From Paracamarosporium sp. OC-R06-R3 (Eukaryota > Ascomycota > Dothideomycetes > Pleosporales > Didymosphaeriaceae): 64,000 nt of DNA. The notes under the pieces are model-generated. The model searched no databases. It worked only from the letters and a program-made list of their open reading frames with translations, and was not told where the DNA came from. Positions within the stretch are counted from its first letter, which is position 1; each line of letters starts with the position of its first letter. The position numbers and the translations under genes are program-made. Where the stretch lies: NCBI GenBank assembly GCA_019828545.1, contig JACVRA010000202.1, positions 1 through 64,000 on the forward strand, written 5' to 3'. Below are positions 32,154 to 43,253 of the stretch, piece by piece.

Positions 32154-35100
32154 TCACCTCCTTTTCTTGAAAGACCTTTGGTCTTCTTCGTCGAATGAGT
32201 TGTTTCGTAAGTCTTCTAAAGATCGCTTAGATCTATTGTTGAATGCCTTAGCTTCAGTGCCATGGCGAAAATCTCGATCATTGGATCTGAAAGTCATCCT
32301 ACGGTGCTTGAGCGGTGCTTGATCACGTCTCTCCAGACCCTCTATCTCACGACGCACGATGGTTTTGAGTTCAGAGGCCAGAGGCTCGGCTATATGGCAC
32401 TCGCTGCCCCTCCATCCAAGAATGTGGTGCAATCTTTTGGAGTGTGGATCTGCGCCGTATTGCAATAACACCATCAGTAAATTTACATGATCTTGATTGG
32501 GGTCAACCCTTCTGAAAGCGCGTAGTAAGCGCTCCCACACGGTCATGTTATCAACAAGGTGATCCGGATCAAGCCCATGCTGAAGAAACACTTCGAACAG
32601 AGCGCCCACTTCCATTCCACAGACACGAGTATTGTCCCAGGCTATATCGCGGAGGACCCGTTGGAACCAGGTTTCAAGACCTGACCCAGGTACCTTATTG
32701 TAAAAAATAGTCCACAGCCGTGTAACATTAGCGCCATGACGGAGGAAGGATGAAACGAGGTTCCGTAGTATTTCTTGTAGCTCTGGTTTCAATCGCTGTC
32801 CGTACAAATAATACAGTAGATCGATCCAGATATCTGTATTGGGGTCCAGCCCGTGATCCAAAAGGAACAACAAACCTTCCAGCAGCTGCCTCAGTGATTC
32901 ATGAGTCAAGTCCTTTGTGTAAAACGTCACACATGACCAAAGTGGGGGCTGGCTGTCGACTTTAGCGCCGTGCAGCACCATGAGTTTTAGGATGTTCCAG
33001 AAGTCAATGTATGATCTTTCAGACATGCTATGTCCCAAGCTCAAAATGTCCTGGAATTGTAACCACAATTGAGTACCGTCAACTTCAGCGTTAGGGTTCG
33101 CTCCTTTTGTCAACAAAGACTTAATGAGGCCCACGTTGAATGTGTTTCGAATGCCCCTGGAGCAGCTGCAATCACACGATTCGGATATGTTGTATCCCTG
33201 CCGGAATATTTCGTGGAAGATTGATTTTCGAGAAAGTGGGTAGCAGGACAAGTGTATCAATACCCAATCCAGATCCATTGGGAGCTGCGACGAACAAATT
33301 CGATGGTTGAGATAATCATCTATCCCGTAATGTACCGCTGTCCTTAGCATAAACATTGGATATCGTGCCGTATGTGAAAAGCCCAACTCTTTACGTTCAA
33401 AGACGGTTTCGATATGATCAAAAAGTTCGTATTCTAAATACGAGTTCTTCGATTGAGATACCACCAATCGGGCAAATCCTATAACCTTTTTGAAATGTCC
33501 CGGCTCTAGAACTGCGTTGAATAATTTAGCTTTGCCTAGATAAGCACCGATTGCAGCCTGCTGAGGATCGAAATTTTGAGGTGCCTGTGATTGAAGGAAG
33601 TTCTTGATTCTGCCTGTACCCAAAAAGTCTCTGAAAGTGCGGTGAAGAAAATCAACTGTAACACCTGGATCACCTGAGATCGTAGCTGGTTCAAGTAGGC
33701 CTTTGTAACGGCCATTGAGTCTCCGAAGCGTGTCGTCAACTCTCTCGATGATATCTTCGGACCGAATAGGCTTGAGATTCCCCCATCCAAAATAAGGATC
33801 ATCCTCATCCAGTAAAGAATAGTGAATAAGTTCCAAAGGTTCGGGAGATGCAAGTGCGGTCAAGAAGGTTCGTGCCATCCGCTCGCGGTATATCCGTTTT
33901 ACTGAGTTTAAAATAAGTTCAAAAAACTCTTCAAGGTCTGTTGGTAATTCCTCTAGTCGATTTTTCAAGAGGCTGATTTGATCTCCGTTAACAAGACCAT
34001 CGCGTAATGAGCGCACGACTAAGCGAACCCAAAGGAAGACACCTTGTGCTCTTTTTGCGATCTCGTGTATGATCTCGTCATATTGCTTTTGCTTCGCGCT
34101 CTTGAGTAGCTCCCTTCGGTGACTCAACACAGACTCTCGAGCGAATAGTTCAATGTCCTCTTTAGTGAGGCGATGTAGTTGGAGACAGCCATTATTTGAC
34201 TGTCCTATCGTGTCTCGAAATTCGTTCCACGGTCTGCTCGAAACACATATCTTGAAAGCGGGCGATTGAGCCAAGCTCTCAATAATGCTGACCACCTTGT
34301 AGTAATCACCATCGTACTCATCTAGTCCATCTAAGTGGAAGTAAAATTTCGTCGAAAGGGTCCTCTGAGCCTTCAGTAGCATGAAGGCATTTTCCAATTC
34401 TTGAAGCGTCCAGGAGGTACCTGGTAAGCCAAAGTTCGAGGCCCATCTTTTCGGACAAACAACCTGAATAAGTTCGGGGCAATTGCTCAAGATCTTGTGA
34501 AGCAGGGACTGTAACAGGCCTTGCAATGATTTCTGCATGTAAGCACCCGCGGCCCAGAAGTAGAAGCTTGCCATAACGAGCTGTAGCGGCTCTGCCCATT
34601 CGTGAAGTAGTTCGGAAGTTGTCCGATGGGATTCCAGAAACTTCATGAGTGTCGATTTTCCGGCGCCTAGATAGATAGTCAAAGTTTCGTCTCAACGATG
34701 AGACATCGTATCAAAACGTACCTGGCTTGCCAGTAATCCAGTAAACGCCCTCTCCATGCTGTAACCATTGTGAAAACCTGATACGGGAACGCGGGTCTTT
34801 GGCTGCTAGACTTTGGGTCCTGAATATCCATTCGTAGGTACGCGCATGAGCTTCAGTGATTGCGTCGTGTCTAATCGTCATGGTTGGAAATGTTAAACTA
34901 TGTAGAAGCAAGTAAGGTTTGATCGATTTCTCAAAATCTAGGAAAAAACTTGTGAACATATCGCCTAGCCCAGCCCGGGAGGCTGAGGTCTGAGTGTGGG
35001 TCGTGTTGAAGCGACCATGAATTGTATCTAGGATTTTCGACGTCTCCACTAGCTGACGGGACAGCTTAGATTGCATGTCGCTGGAAAGGCTCGCTAAAGT

Positions 35101-35624
35101 GTCAATTATGTCTGTTTGAGCCTCCCTTGACTATATCAGCACTATGAAAGCCTACATCACACTGCGAACAATGCTCGGCAATAGAGCTACCAAACTTACC
35201 TGGTCTCGATGATAAATTTGAATTCCAGTTGGCCTCGTAATAATGCAAGGCGTTTTATAAGATTATCAACTTGACCCTTCTTCAAGATCGTCGCGAGAGC
35301 TTGTCTGAAAGATCTCCATTTGCTGTGCTTGTTCATCCCGCTTTTGCTGCCCTTCTTTCGAATTTCATCGAGTGCGTAGAGTAGCTCTTTAGCTACTGAA
35401 TGCGCTTCGTTCGCAAGTTGTCTCACAGTGTGAGATTCGCACTGGATTGCCAAAGCTCCACTGTGCGTTTGAAGATCCTTTGCTATAACCTCAAGGTCCT
35501 GATGGCTGATGGAATCCCCACCTGCATTTTTTCTGATCTCTGAGCTCAAAGAGAACAATTCGCAGGCGAAATGAACGAATTGAAGGACATTTGCGGCGAG
35601 GCCGACCGCGGTAAGCGCTTCCAT
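32154..35624 (-). CDS. NACHT NLR-like STAND NTPase with ankyrin-like C-terminus
   Basis: Exons 35624-35200, 35125-34722 and 34666-32154 (introns 74 and 55 nt) give 1113 aa with an intact frame. Residues 1-140: helical N-terminal domain starting MEALTAVGLAANVLQFVHFA, the style of fungal STAND N-terminal (SesA/Helo-like) domains. Residues about 270-450: NACHT, with Walker A GKPGAGKST (274-282; the Gly codon is split by intron 2, as in many relatives), Walker B FHLDGLDEYDG (about 386-396) and sensor VSSRPWNEF. A winged-helix-like region follows (VDFLHRTFRDFL). The C-terminal half has about six degenerate ankyrin-like units (LLTKGANPN, MVLHGAKVD, LLDHGLDPN, FLRHGANV, FLQHGLDPD, LLQYGADP). The tail is basic and ends KKRR, a possible nuclear signal. 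Proteins of this class trigger cell death in fungal non-self recognition when ligand-activated. It is transcribed away from the HET gene across 655 bp. Confidence 0.93.
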
Positions 35625-36279
35625 GGAGTAAGGCTGAGGCTTCAACACGTAGTCTGATGGTAATCTCGGTGGCCTATCGACATTCGAGAACAACGCGGGT
35701 CGGGACCGGTTCGAACAAGTCAGTCAGTCAGCCAAGAATTTTTGGAAATGTTTGGGTTATGTAGAGTGGGTTAATGAGTGTCGGGAAGGCGCAGCCCAGT
35801 TTTCGCGATTGTAGGTGTTCGGGGCTGAAGCGTCATGCTCTCTTGCAAGCAGTCAGCCAATGACGGCGCCCAACGTTTACCGGTCCGTTCTGCCACGTAC
35901 CAGGTGCACTGCAAGGCTGAACCTGACAGACGCGCCAACATCTCAAGTACGCCTGGAATTGCCTCCCCTTGAAGCGGGTCGATCTTCTTGTTGGTCGCTT
36001 TTCAATGATATCATCACGCGTTCAGACGCTGACAGCATCTTCTGTATCGCATGAATAGTGACCGACACAAGAATTGCATACAGAATATGCTGCATTAACC
36101 CCGCATCAATATCGTAGCTTCGATATTGCCTTCCGACAATACACATATATTGAACGCGTCCTACGCGCCCGGCCTGGTAAACAAATCGCGATTGCTACTT
36201 AAAGTATTGATTTCCTCGACGTTTGTTGCGGATGGTTTCCAGGGAAGAACCCACTCAGTTTTGAACGATAGACTTCAAC
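35625..36279. promoter_or_regulatory. shared bidirectional promoter of the NLR/HET pair
   Basis: 655 bp separates the two divergent start codons, so both promoters must lie here or overlap. It contains a short CAGT tandem repeat near 35719-35732. No ORF with domain support. Co-regulation is an inference from geometry. Confidence 0.55.
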
Positions 36280-37476
36280 ATGGATCTCTATCAGCCTGAG
36301 CTGCGAAAAAACGAATTACGCCTGCTAAGGCCGATACTAATTCGACAAAACCTGCTTTCTTTTACGATGGCATCCTACTCCCGAGCGAGCGCACCTCCAT
36401 ATACAGCGGTGTCATATACTTGGGGTGACGGCAAACCTACGGAGCGTATCTATATAAATGGGCAGCCATTTCCCGTCAGACTCAACCTGTGGTCTTGTTT
36501 ATATTATCTCGCACAGGAGAGGCACCTACAATGGACGCACCTTTGGGTGGATGCCATCTGCATCAACCAATCCAATGACAGAGAGCGCAATGCTCAGGTA
36601 CGCGTCATGGATACAATATATCGCGACGCTCTGACTGTATCGGTATGGCTGGGTCTTCCTCCTGTGGCAGATCAATATCAATATCTAGAAACTCCAATCC
36701 GAACCTTCGAGGTTGATCCCTTCGATTGGGATGATTCCATTCAAGAGCTAGCCAATCGTCCATATTGGGGTCGCTTTTGGGTCGTCCAGGAGTTCTTACT
36801 GGGCCGGGATGTATACCTGTACTGCGGAAATAGCCGTATGAACTGGGACGACTTCAAGGATATGTTGGGACGTCATGTAGGGACAGCCGATTACCTCCAA
36901 TCAGAGTTCGATCATCGTCAGCACGAGACTGGCTCATGGATGGCGTGGCCACTAGTACTCGGACGGCATCCTGATCGACATCCCCATATGCAACTACCAC
37001 TCCATGAACTTCTTATTCTTTATTCCGGCTCGCAATGTAAAGACCCACGGGATAGGGTGTTCGCATTGCTGGGACTGGTAACCTTTGACGAGCGAAAATA
37101 TCTCGCGCGTTTCTTTCCGGACTACACCATGAGCGAAGATGATGTTGTGGTTATTGCGCTCTCGCATATTAGGCAGATCACCTTGGAATACGAGTGGAAG
37201 GATACTCAACGGTTATTTCTGGGCCTTGGAGTCACGTGCAAGAAGCGACAGAAGAAGCTCCTCAAGTGGGTCGATAAATACGATTATTTTATGGAAATAC
37301 CTCCAAGCCAGGTAATTGAGTTTGATGAAGACGATACGGATACTATGACGGAAGGCAATGAAGCGGATCTACATGGTGGTAGGAAAAGGTCGAACCGTGG
37401 CTGGCTGCGTTGTATTGGACTGTCCTTGGTCGCCATGTTATCGTTTGGAATTGCATTGAAGGTCTACTTCCGTTGA
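36280..37476 (+). CDS. HET-domain protein with C-terminal membrane anchor
   Basis: Single exon, 398 aa. HET (heterokaryon incompatibility) domain at residues 41-180 with YTAVSYTWGD (41-50), LWVDAICINQSNDRERNAQV (about 88-107), IYRDALTVSVWLG (113-125) and RPYWGRFWVVQEFLLG. After the domain are the usual CKDPRDRVFALLGL and FFPDYTMSEDDV motifs. The last 25 residues, after a basic RKRSNRG stretch, are hydrophobic (about 375-396), predicting a single tail anchor. HET proteins execute incompatibility cell death, and remote similarity to TIR domains has been proposed. The divergent NLR-like gene next door makes an NLR-sensor/HET-effector pairing plausible, but unproven. Frame intact; no introns. Confidence 0.92.
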   Translation: MDLYQPELRKNELRLLRPILIRQNLLSFTMASYSRASAPPYTAVSYTWGDGKPTERIYINGQPFPVRLNLWSCLYYLAQERHLQWTHLWVDAICINQSNDRERNAQVRVMDTIYRDALTVSVWLGLPPVADQYQYLETPIRTFEVDPFDWDDSIQELANRPYWGRFWVVQEFLLGRDVYLYCGNSRMNWDDFKDMLGRHVGTADYLQSEFDHRQHETGSWMAWPLVLGRHPDRHPHMQLPLHELLILYSGSQCKDPRDRVFALLGLVTFDERKYLARFFPDYTMSEDDVVVIALSHIRQITLEYEWKDTQRLFLGLGVTCKKRQKKLLKWVDKYDYFMEIPPSQVIEFDEDDTDTMTEGNEADLHGGRKRSNRGWLRCIGLSLVAMLSFGIALKVYFR

Positions 37477-37982
37477 GTTGTAGCCTGAGAATGAGACACA
37501 CTTTCCCGTAATGAAAAGATCAGCTTTAGGTACATTTTTCTCTACCCGGCACAAACGGCTCACAGAGGTAATATCCGCCTGTATAATGCCTTATTGTGAT
37601 GCAACGGTGTTTTGTTTGAAGTAAGAGAGGCGCAGACATACCGTGTGCGTGATATAGTCCAGTGCGCCGCATAGAAATATACCTGTTGCAAGCAAAGTGA
37701 ACAGAAACTTAGAGATATGTAGTATTTTAGTTTAGATAGCCTGTTCAAGAAGCATAGATCCTGCATGCAAGCAGAAAACACCTGATGTGTAGATACGGAT
37801 CACCTCACATTAGAACGCATTCGTCAGATGCCCACTCTTTTGTCCGTCTGGAATTTCTTCCTAGAAATCGTCCGATCGCCAGAAAGTACTATGCCATTAT
37901 TGTAGTTTTAAATGCACCATCGTAACGAACATTGTGCCACGTAATTGACTCTATTATTGCAATGCGCTCGCTCTCTATCTAT
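37477..37982. other. intergenic between convergent genes
   Basis: 3' flanks of the HET and GH93 genes. AT-rich; nothing recognised. Confidence 0.5.
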
Positions 37983-39107
37983 CTACAGCTTGCTGATATC
38001 CATAACGCTAAGCTGGACCTTATTTGTCGTGCTCGGTGGCAGCTGTCCACCACCCATGATCAACAACTTCGTTGGATCCCTCAGGACCCTCAAATGCCTC
38101 GTATAATGTGATGCCTCCGGACTGGCAACCTTCTTCCATGCGCCCTGTCCAAGCTGCGTGTTGACAAAGATCTCAGTGTTCGAGTGTCCCGACGCGATAA
38201 TCGTTCCATTCTTGCCGCCAACGGAGCTCCAGACAACGTAGGGAGATCCGGTAGGAATCGTTCCATCGGTAGCCTTCAGCACCTGGCCGGTCGCGGCGCC
38301 GAACTTTTCTGGGTCGGACACAATCTTGAAGTAGACGGGGAAGGAGTAGCTAGAGAAGCCGGGACCACCGCCGTACTCGTAAGTCATAATGAACTGGCCG
38401 TTGGGAAGTTGAGCCACGGTAGGCATGCCGGGGCGGTCGGTGTAGGTAGGATATACCACATCGTCGATGACGGGACCCCATGTCTTCAGGTCAGTGGTTG
38501 TCTGGTGCACCATCTTCTGGCCGTGCGTTGTGTTGGCGCGTTGGTCGGAGTAGTAGCAGATGAGCGTGTTCTTGTGCTTCATGAGGAAGGGCTCCCAAAC
38601 TGGTGTCTCGCCGTTGTTTGGCAGCGCAACACCACCGGATGCGATGTGCGATACAAATTTCCACGTCTTACCGCTGTCTTTGGAAGCATACAGTTCGATC
38701 TGGGTCTTGGACAGGTCCGTAGGGATGGAAGATCCGGACAGGAGAACGGTGCCTGCAGGGTATCCACCCAATGCTTCAGGCAGGACGTAAAGGAAAGGTT
38801 GGTAGCGCAGACCCCAACCATTCTGCGTATCTTGCACTCTCGAGAGTTCTTTCCAGGTGTAGCCTTGGTCGGTAGACTTGTAAATGGGGAAGTACACCTT
38901 TGGGGGCTCAGGGCTGTAGTTCTCCCATGTTGCGAGGAGATCGCCGTTGGGCAATTGTGCAGTACGAGCGTAGAGGACCCGCGGGTCTGTGTAATTTGAC
39001 GGCGGTGTGAAAACGACACGGCGGGAGAAAGTAGTCGGCGGAGCCGTTGGTTTGGCCACTGCTATGGAGGCTAAGCCTAGAACCGAAAAGATGCTCGTAA
39101 GCTTCAT
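37983..39107 (-). CDS. secreted GH93 exo-alpha-1,5-L-arabinanase (probable)
   Basis: Single exon, 374 aa. Signal peptide at residues 1-18 (MKLTSIFSVLGLASIAVA). Sialidase-like beta-propeller with Asp-box/BNR motifs: STDQGYTWKE and SKDSGKTWKF. Other family-like segments are LYARTAQLPNGDLLATWENY, CYYSDQRANTTHGQKM, DRPGMPTVAQLPNGQFIMTYEY and GSPYVVW. The combination of propeller, size and the TWENY, DQR and ETPVWEPF regions fits GH93 enzymes such as Fusarium Arb93A, which release arabinobiose from debranched arabinan. True sialidase is less likely: the Arg-triad context (FRIP) is absent. Would act with the pectin lyase on pectic side chains. Confidence 0.87.
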   Translation of the reverse strand: MKLTSIFSVLGLASIAVAKPTAPPTTFSRRVVFTPPSNYTDPRVLYARTAQLPNGDLLATWENYSPEPPKVYFPIYKSTDQGYTWKELSRVQDTQNGWGLRYQPFLYVLPEALGGYPAGTVLLSGSSIPTDLSKTQIELYASKDSGKTWKFVSHIASGGVALPNNGETPVWEPFLMKHKNTLICYYSDQRANTTHGQKMVHQTTTDLKTWGPVIDDVVYPTYTDRPGMPTVAQLPNGQFIMTYEYGGGPGFSSYSFPVYFKIVSDPEKFGAATGQVLKATDGTIPTGSPYVVWSSVGGKNGTIIASGHSNTEIFVNTQLGQGAWKKVASPEASHYTRHLRVLRDPTKLLIMGGGQLPPSTTNKVQLSVMDISKL

Positions 39108-40465
39108 CGTGCCCTGTTCAATGGCTGATTGACTGTTGGGATGTGGTTCATGACTGCGAGGGCGATCACTTCATATATGCGCTCGAGAGCCTCAACACGC
39201 GCGTGGAGATATTCCAAGATTTCGGTACAAGATTTCGGGTTGCGCGCAAGAATTCCCCGGATTCGCCTGCGAGGCACGGTGTCACGCGGGGCAGAGTGCG
39301 GGCATCGGAGAAACTGGTCGATATTGCGGGGACTATACGCGGAGGTGGTGCTAAAGTAGGTACAGACGATATTTGCCGGCTTGGGTAATGGAGCAATTAC
39401 ACCGAGCCGAGGGGAATTCGTAGCGTGGATAGGTGGAAATTCTACACTGCACCATGCTGGGCGCGAGTTAGCAGACAGACCATGACGTGGTAGAGAATAA
39501 GTACGGGGTCAATAGACAGAGTAGGCGATGATGTTGGACCTCGGTTTGTCGTTGATGCACGAGATTGCTCTTGGTGTTTAGGAAGGATGAGAGGCAAGCG
39601 AGGGAAGGAGCCATGGTACCGCGACTTCCTACCGACTACGTGTGCCACAACCTTAATTCGACTTCTTTATGATTCCTCACTATCTTTCTACCTTTGCACG
39701 TCGATCGATTTCAGGTATCGTCCCTCCTAGATAACTTTTTTGGGTACAGCGACTGCGGAATTCTCGAGATGGTATCGCAAACCCAAGCAAAGAGCCTTAA
39801 GTCCAGTTGTGGCGGACACGACGTCCCACAAGAGGCAGACGTTTAGGCCCATTGGAAGGACCTACTCCTGTTGGTTTTCGCATACGAACATCAATCTACA
39901 CACCGACTTAAGGGCTTCTTTCCGCGGTCTTCCAACGAGCTCCCTTGAGTCACGTGAAGCTGTGCGCAGCCTCATCGCAAGGCGCGACCACAATGGTAGC
40001 ATGCTAAGCGAAGATCATTCTCGCTGATCATGTATGCAAGGGGACAGGTTCGCTCAAGCGAGCCTGCCACCAAGAGTTCAGATGGGGTTCAGCGCCAGAG
40101 CGGCGTGCCAATCATCGTTCGCTACACGGAGCCACGTCCACCCCGCTGTGCGGGATTCTGTGGCAGTGCAGCGAGGACGCCTTGATCACTGCCCTGCACA
40201 TCACTACATGCAGCTGACTGCAGCCTATTCGTAAAAGACCAACATGGCCGCCCTCGACTCGTTCGGACCTGTGCTGTTCAGGCATCTCTGCATCGCGCGA
40301 AATCGCCAACGACAGGTGTCATGGTAAGCTGGCCCTCTATTGAACTAGGCTCCAGCAATTGACAGGTTGGGAATGGGGTTACTTGCACGGCAAGCAAACT
40401 GACGACTTTGCTAGGCTTCCTCCATAGCCACACCGGTTCCGCGATCACATACCGCGACTCGTTCG
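39108..40465. other. divergent intergenic region, 1.36 kb
   Basis: Promoters of GH93 (minus) and the large membrane protein (plus). Short ORFs only. A further 5' exon of the plus-strand gene cannot be excluded because the start at 40466 has T at -3. Confidence 0.45.
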
Positions 40466-43253
40466 ATGCGCAAAGATATCGCAAACTTGCAATTGCACGA
40501 AGACGGCCGGGGCACACCTCTCCCTCAATACGAGAAGACACAATCTGTTCCGTTTACCCTTACGCTACAAGAGGAGAAGGACAAACCAGGCCAGTTTCAG
40601 CTGGTAGTCAACGTTGACCCTCAACACCAGAAGAGTGGCGATGGAAGCCCGCCAAAGCCGTCACTCTCGAAAAAGCTTGTCGCAAACCTACAGGAAGCGC
40701 CAAGCTTAGGCTACGACGTGTCGCAATTATACCATACACAGAAGACAAGCCCTCCATCGACACCACAAGAAGAACGGCAGGGATGGTCGGAGCTGGATGC
40801 TATACCTTCCGACTTCCTGGAGAAAGTTGTGCCGGACTGGAAGATTACCTTTTCGAGGAGTGATTCCACTGCCTCGACACAGTCGCGAAAACTGGCTGAC
40901 ATCAAGGCGCGAATTAAGAAGAGCGGAAAGGGATTTGTTGTCAGATTATTGAAAGGTTCCAACGCAGATACAAACGAGGTCGCTGAAGTTCATTTGGGTA
41001 GCAATCCTACGGACCAGTTGCCGACCCTCTCTGAGCTCGACACTGCTGCACCGCCAGTCGAATTGGACACTGGAAGTAATACAAATGCACCCAGCGAAGT
41101 TTTCGAAATCGGCTCGTCTGGGGAGCCTGGCGTGGAGAGACCTGTGCTACCGACGACGGCCACTGCATTCTCCTCAATCCCACAGTGGCTCAACCAAACT
41201 TCTGGCGAGGCAGGAACAAGGTTCTCCATACCAGAGGATAACTTTAGCGATGCGGAAACATTGCTACCCGAAGTTCGCTCAGTCACAGATCGAATGGAAG
41301 ACCACACGGATGTTGAACCGATGTCAACATACAGTTCCGTTCTGCCCAGCAGATCCGGCTCTGTACTGAGCATCGTGAAGACCCCAACACGAGGTCTATC
41401 AGTTGTTGGGCCAGTAAGGCGTGTCGAAAAAAGCAGCCGCGTGCGAACAAAAGGCAAGACGGCACGGGCAGACCTCAATCGTGCTGGTGCTCGCAAGTCT
41501 TTCATAGGTCGTTCACCCCAGGGTTCGATCTCTGAATCGATTGTCTCGGAGCGTCTTCGGAATGCAGCAGCAGCACTACCATCGACCCATGAGCCTCGCG
41601 CAAATCCTGCCTCTTCCAACGAACCGTCCAGCAAGGGCCCTCAAAAGAAGCAGAATATCCACGAACGGCGCACGCTTTTGGATAAACAAGAATTAGCAAA
41701 CAGAAAGGCTCGACGCCAAAACTCGGCTCCAGACTCCGTCCCAGCAGCTAAGCCAAGAACTGGCCTTCGTCTTGAGACAAACTTACCTCCTCATAAATCC
41801 GCCAACACATCACCCACCACGACACGAAAACGCTCGCCTCGCACCAATAAAGCAAGTTCAATATCCCCATCCACCAACCACGCACCTGGGGCCGTGAGCG
41901 CTGAAGTGTCGCCTGTCTGGTCTGAGGTGGATCCCGCGGATGCTGATGAAATCAGGGAAGCTCTTGAGATAGCGTTTGGTACAATTGCAGACGATCTCGA
42001 TGTCAATCAGAATCAAACGAAAAGATCAATACCGAGGGTTGAGGAACCAGTCGATGATAGTGAGGTCGGAAAATTCGCGCTTCCACCGGGTCTCGAGATA
42101 CGGTCTGCTCCTTCGACATCAGGTAATCGATTTACAATGTTCTGGGGACTCGCATTGGGTGCCGTCCTAGACAAACTGGTCGACGGCCTGCAGCATCTGC
42201 GCAATACTTATGGGAGCGAACCTCCAGTGCCAGCCAACCATGTCCGAGTACGCTGGACCTGCGTGAGTACTTCCTTCCGTTAGTTGCTGATTTACATTCC
42301 TCTGACTCAAGTAGTCCTGTGGTGAGTCCCTCTACGATGACTTTATCGAACGTCGACCGGGCGCTGCGCGGTTTCTAGAAGGATATCTCAACCGCCCCCG
42401 GGCACACACTCCCACCAGTCCTCATAGTCGATCTAGCACGTCGACATCGTTGTCCTCTGTCTTCGATAATATGAGCAGGGCGTCTACGCTGGCGACACCT
42501 TCCTCGACGTACGGTGGCCCTTCAGGCTGGGGCAAGAGCAGCAATGCTTCGAAATATAGTCCTACGCGAGCGAAGGGCGGTCCCTTTAGTGTGTCAATAG
42601 GTCGTCCTGTAGAAGATTCATGGTTGTTGACATGTGCAAATGAGGGAAGGTTTACACCGAAGATCGTTCACCTTGATGTCAACATGCAGAGGATCAGAAG
42701 CGACAAAGACCTTGCGATGGTGCTACGGGAGCACTACGAGCAGCTGAATCGACGGTGGTTGAAGTGGACCAGGTTAAGAGGACTCACGACAATCGAGTTT
42801 GTCCAATTCGAAGTCCATCGTAACCGCTTTGCAGATATACGCGCCGTGCCTTCGATGCCGCCTACGTCTTCCTCCGCGAACGACAAGTCACCGTCGCAGC
42901 ATCCGTACACGTTCGAAGCGGTCGATTTGATCCCCCCGGTCGGTTCTCATTATCTCCTCCATTTGTTCAAACACCCCGAGGACTACGACGGCGAGTTGAT
43001 CACATATCTACGCGCCCCCAAGCGCCGTGAGAGATTGGAATTCGGCATGGGGTGGGGCATCAATCTCGTGGAGGGATTCCTGGCGCAGAAGGTGTGGGCG
43101 GTTATAATGGCTTGCTTCGGCATGGGAAGTGCGGTCTTCGCGATACTTTGGACCGTCAAGAAAGACGACGTGCAAGGAGCCTTCGGCGTTGCAGGCTGGA
43201 TCGTAACTTTGGCGGCGCTCGTACTGGGCGCTTTGCAGGCGTGGCTTGAGTGA
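40466..43253 (+). CDS. large conserved fungal membrane protein, unknown function
   Basis: Exons 40466-42262 and 42315-43253, intron 52 nt (GTGAGT...AAGTAG, phase 0), 911 aa. The first 530 residues are Ser/Thr/Pro-rich and probably disordered, with basic patches and no domain. The conserved part starts just before the splice site: NHVRVRWTC joined to SCGESLYDDFIERRPGAA, giving a CxCG pair. It continues with WLLTCANEGRFTPKIVHLDV, LREHYEQLNRRWLKWTRLRGLTTIEFVQFEVHRNRFADIR and PVGSHYLLHLF. Two C-terminal transmembrane segments (residues about 855-880 and 888-908) end the protein. This architecture recurs in uncharacterised filamentous-fungal proteins. No catalytic motif seen; a role at a membrane is inferred only from topology. 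Confidence 0.8.
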
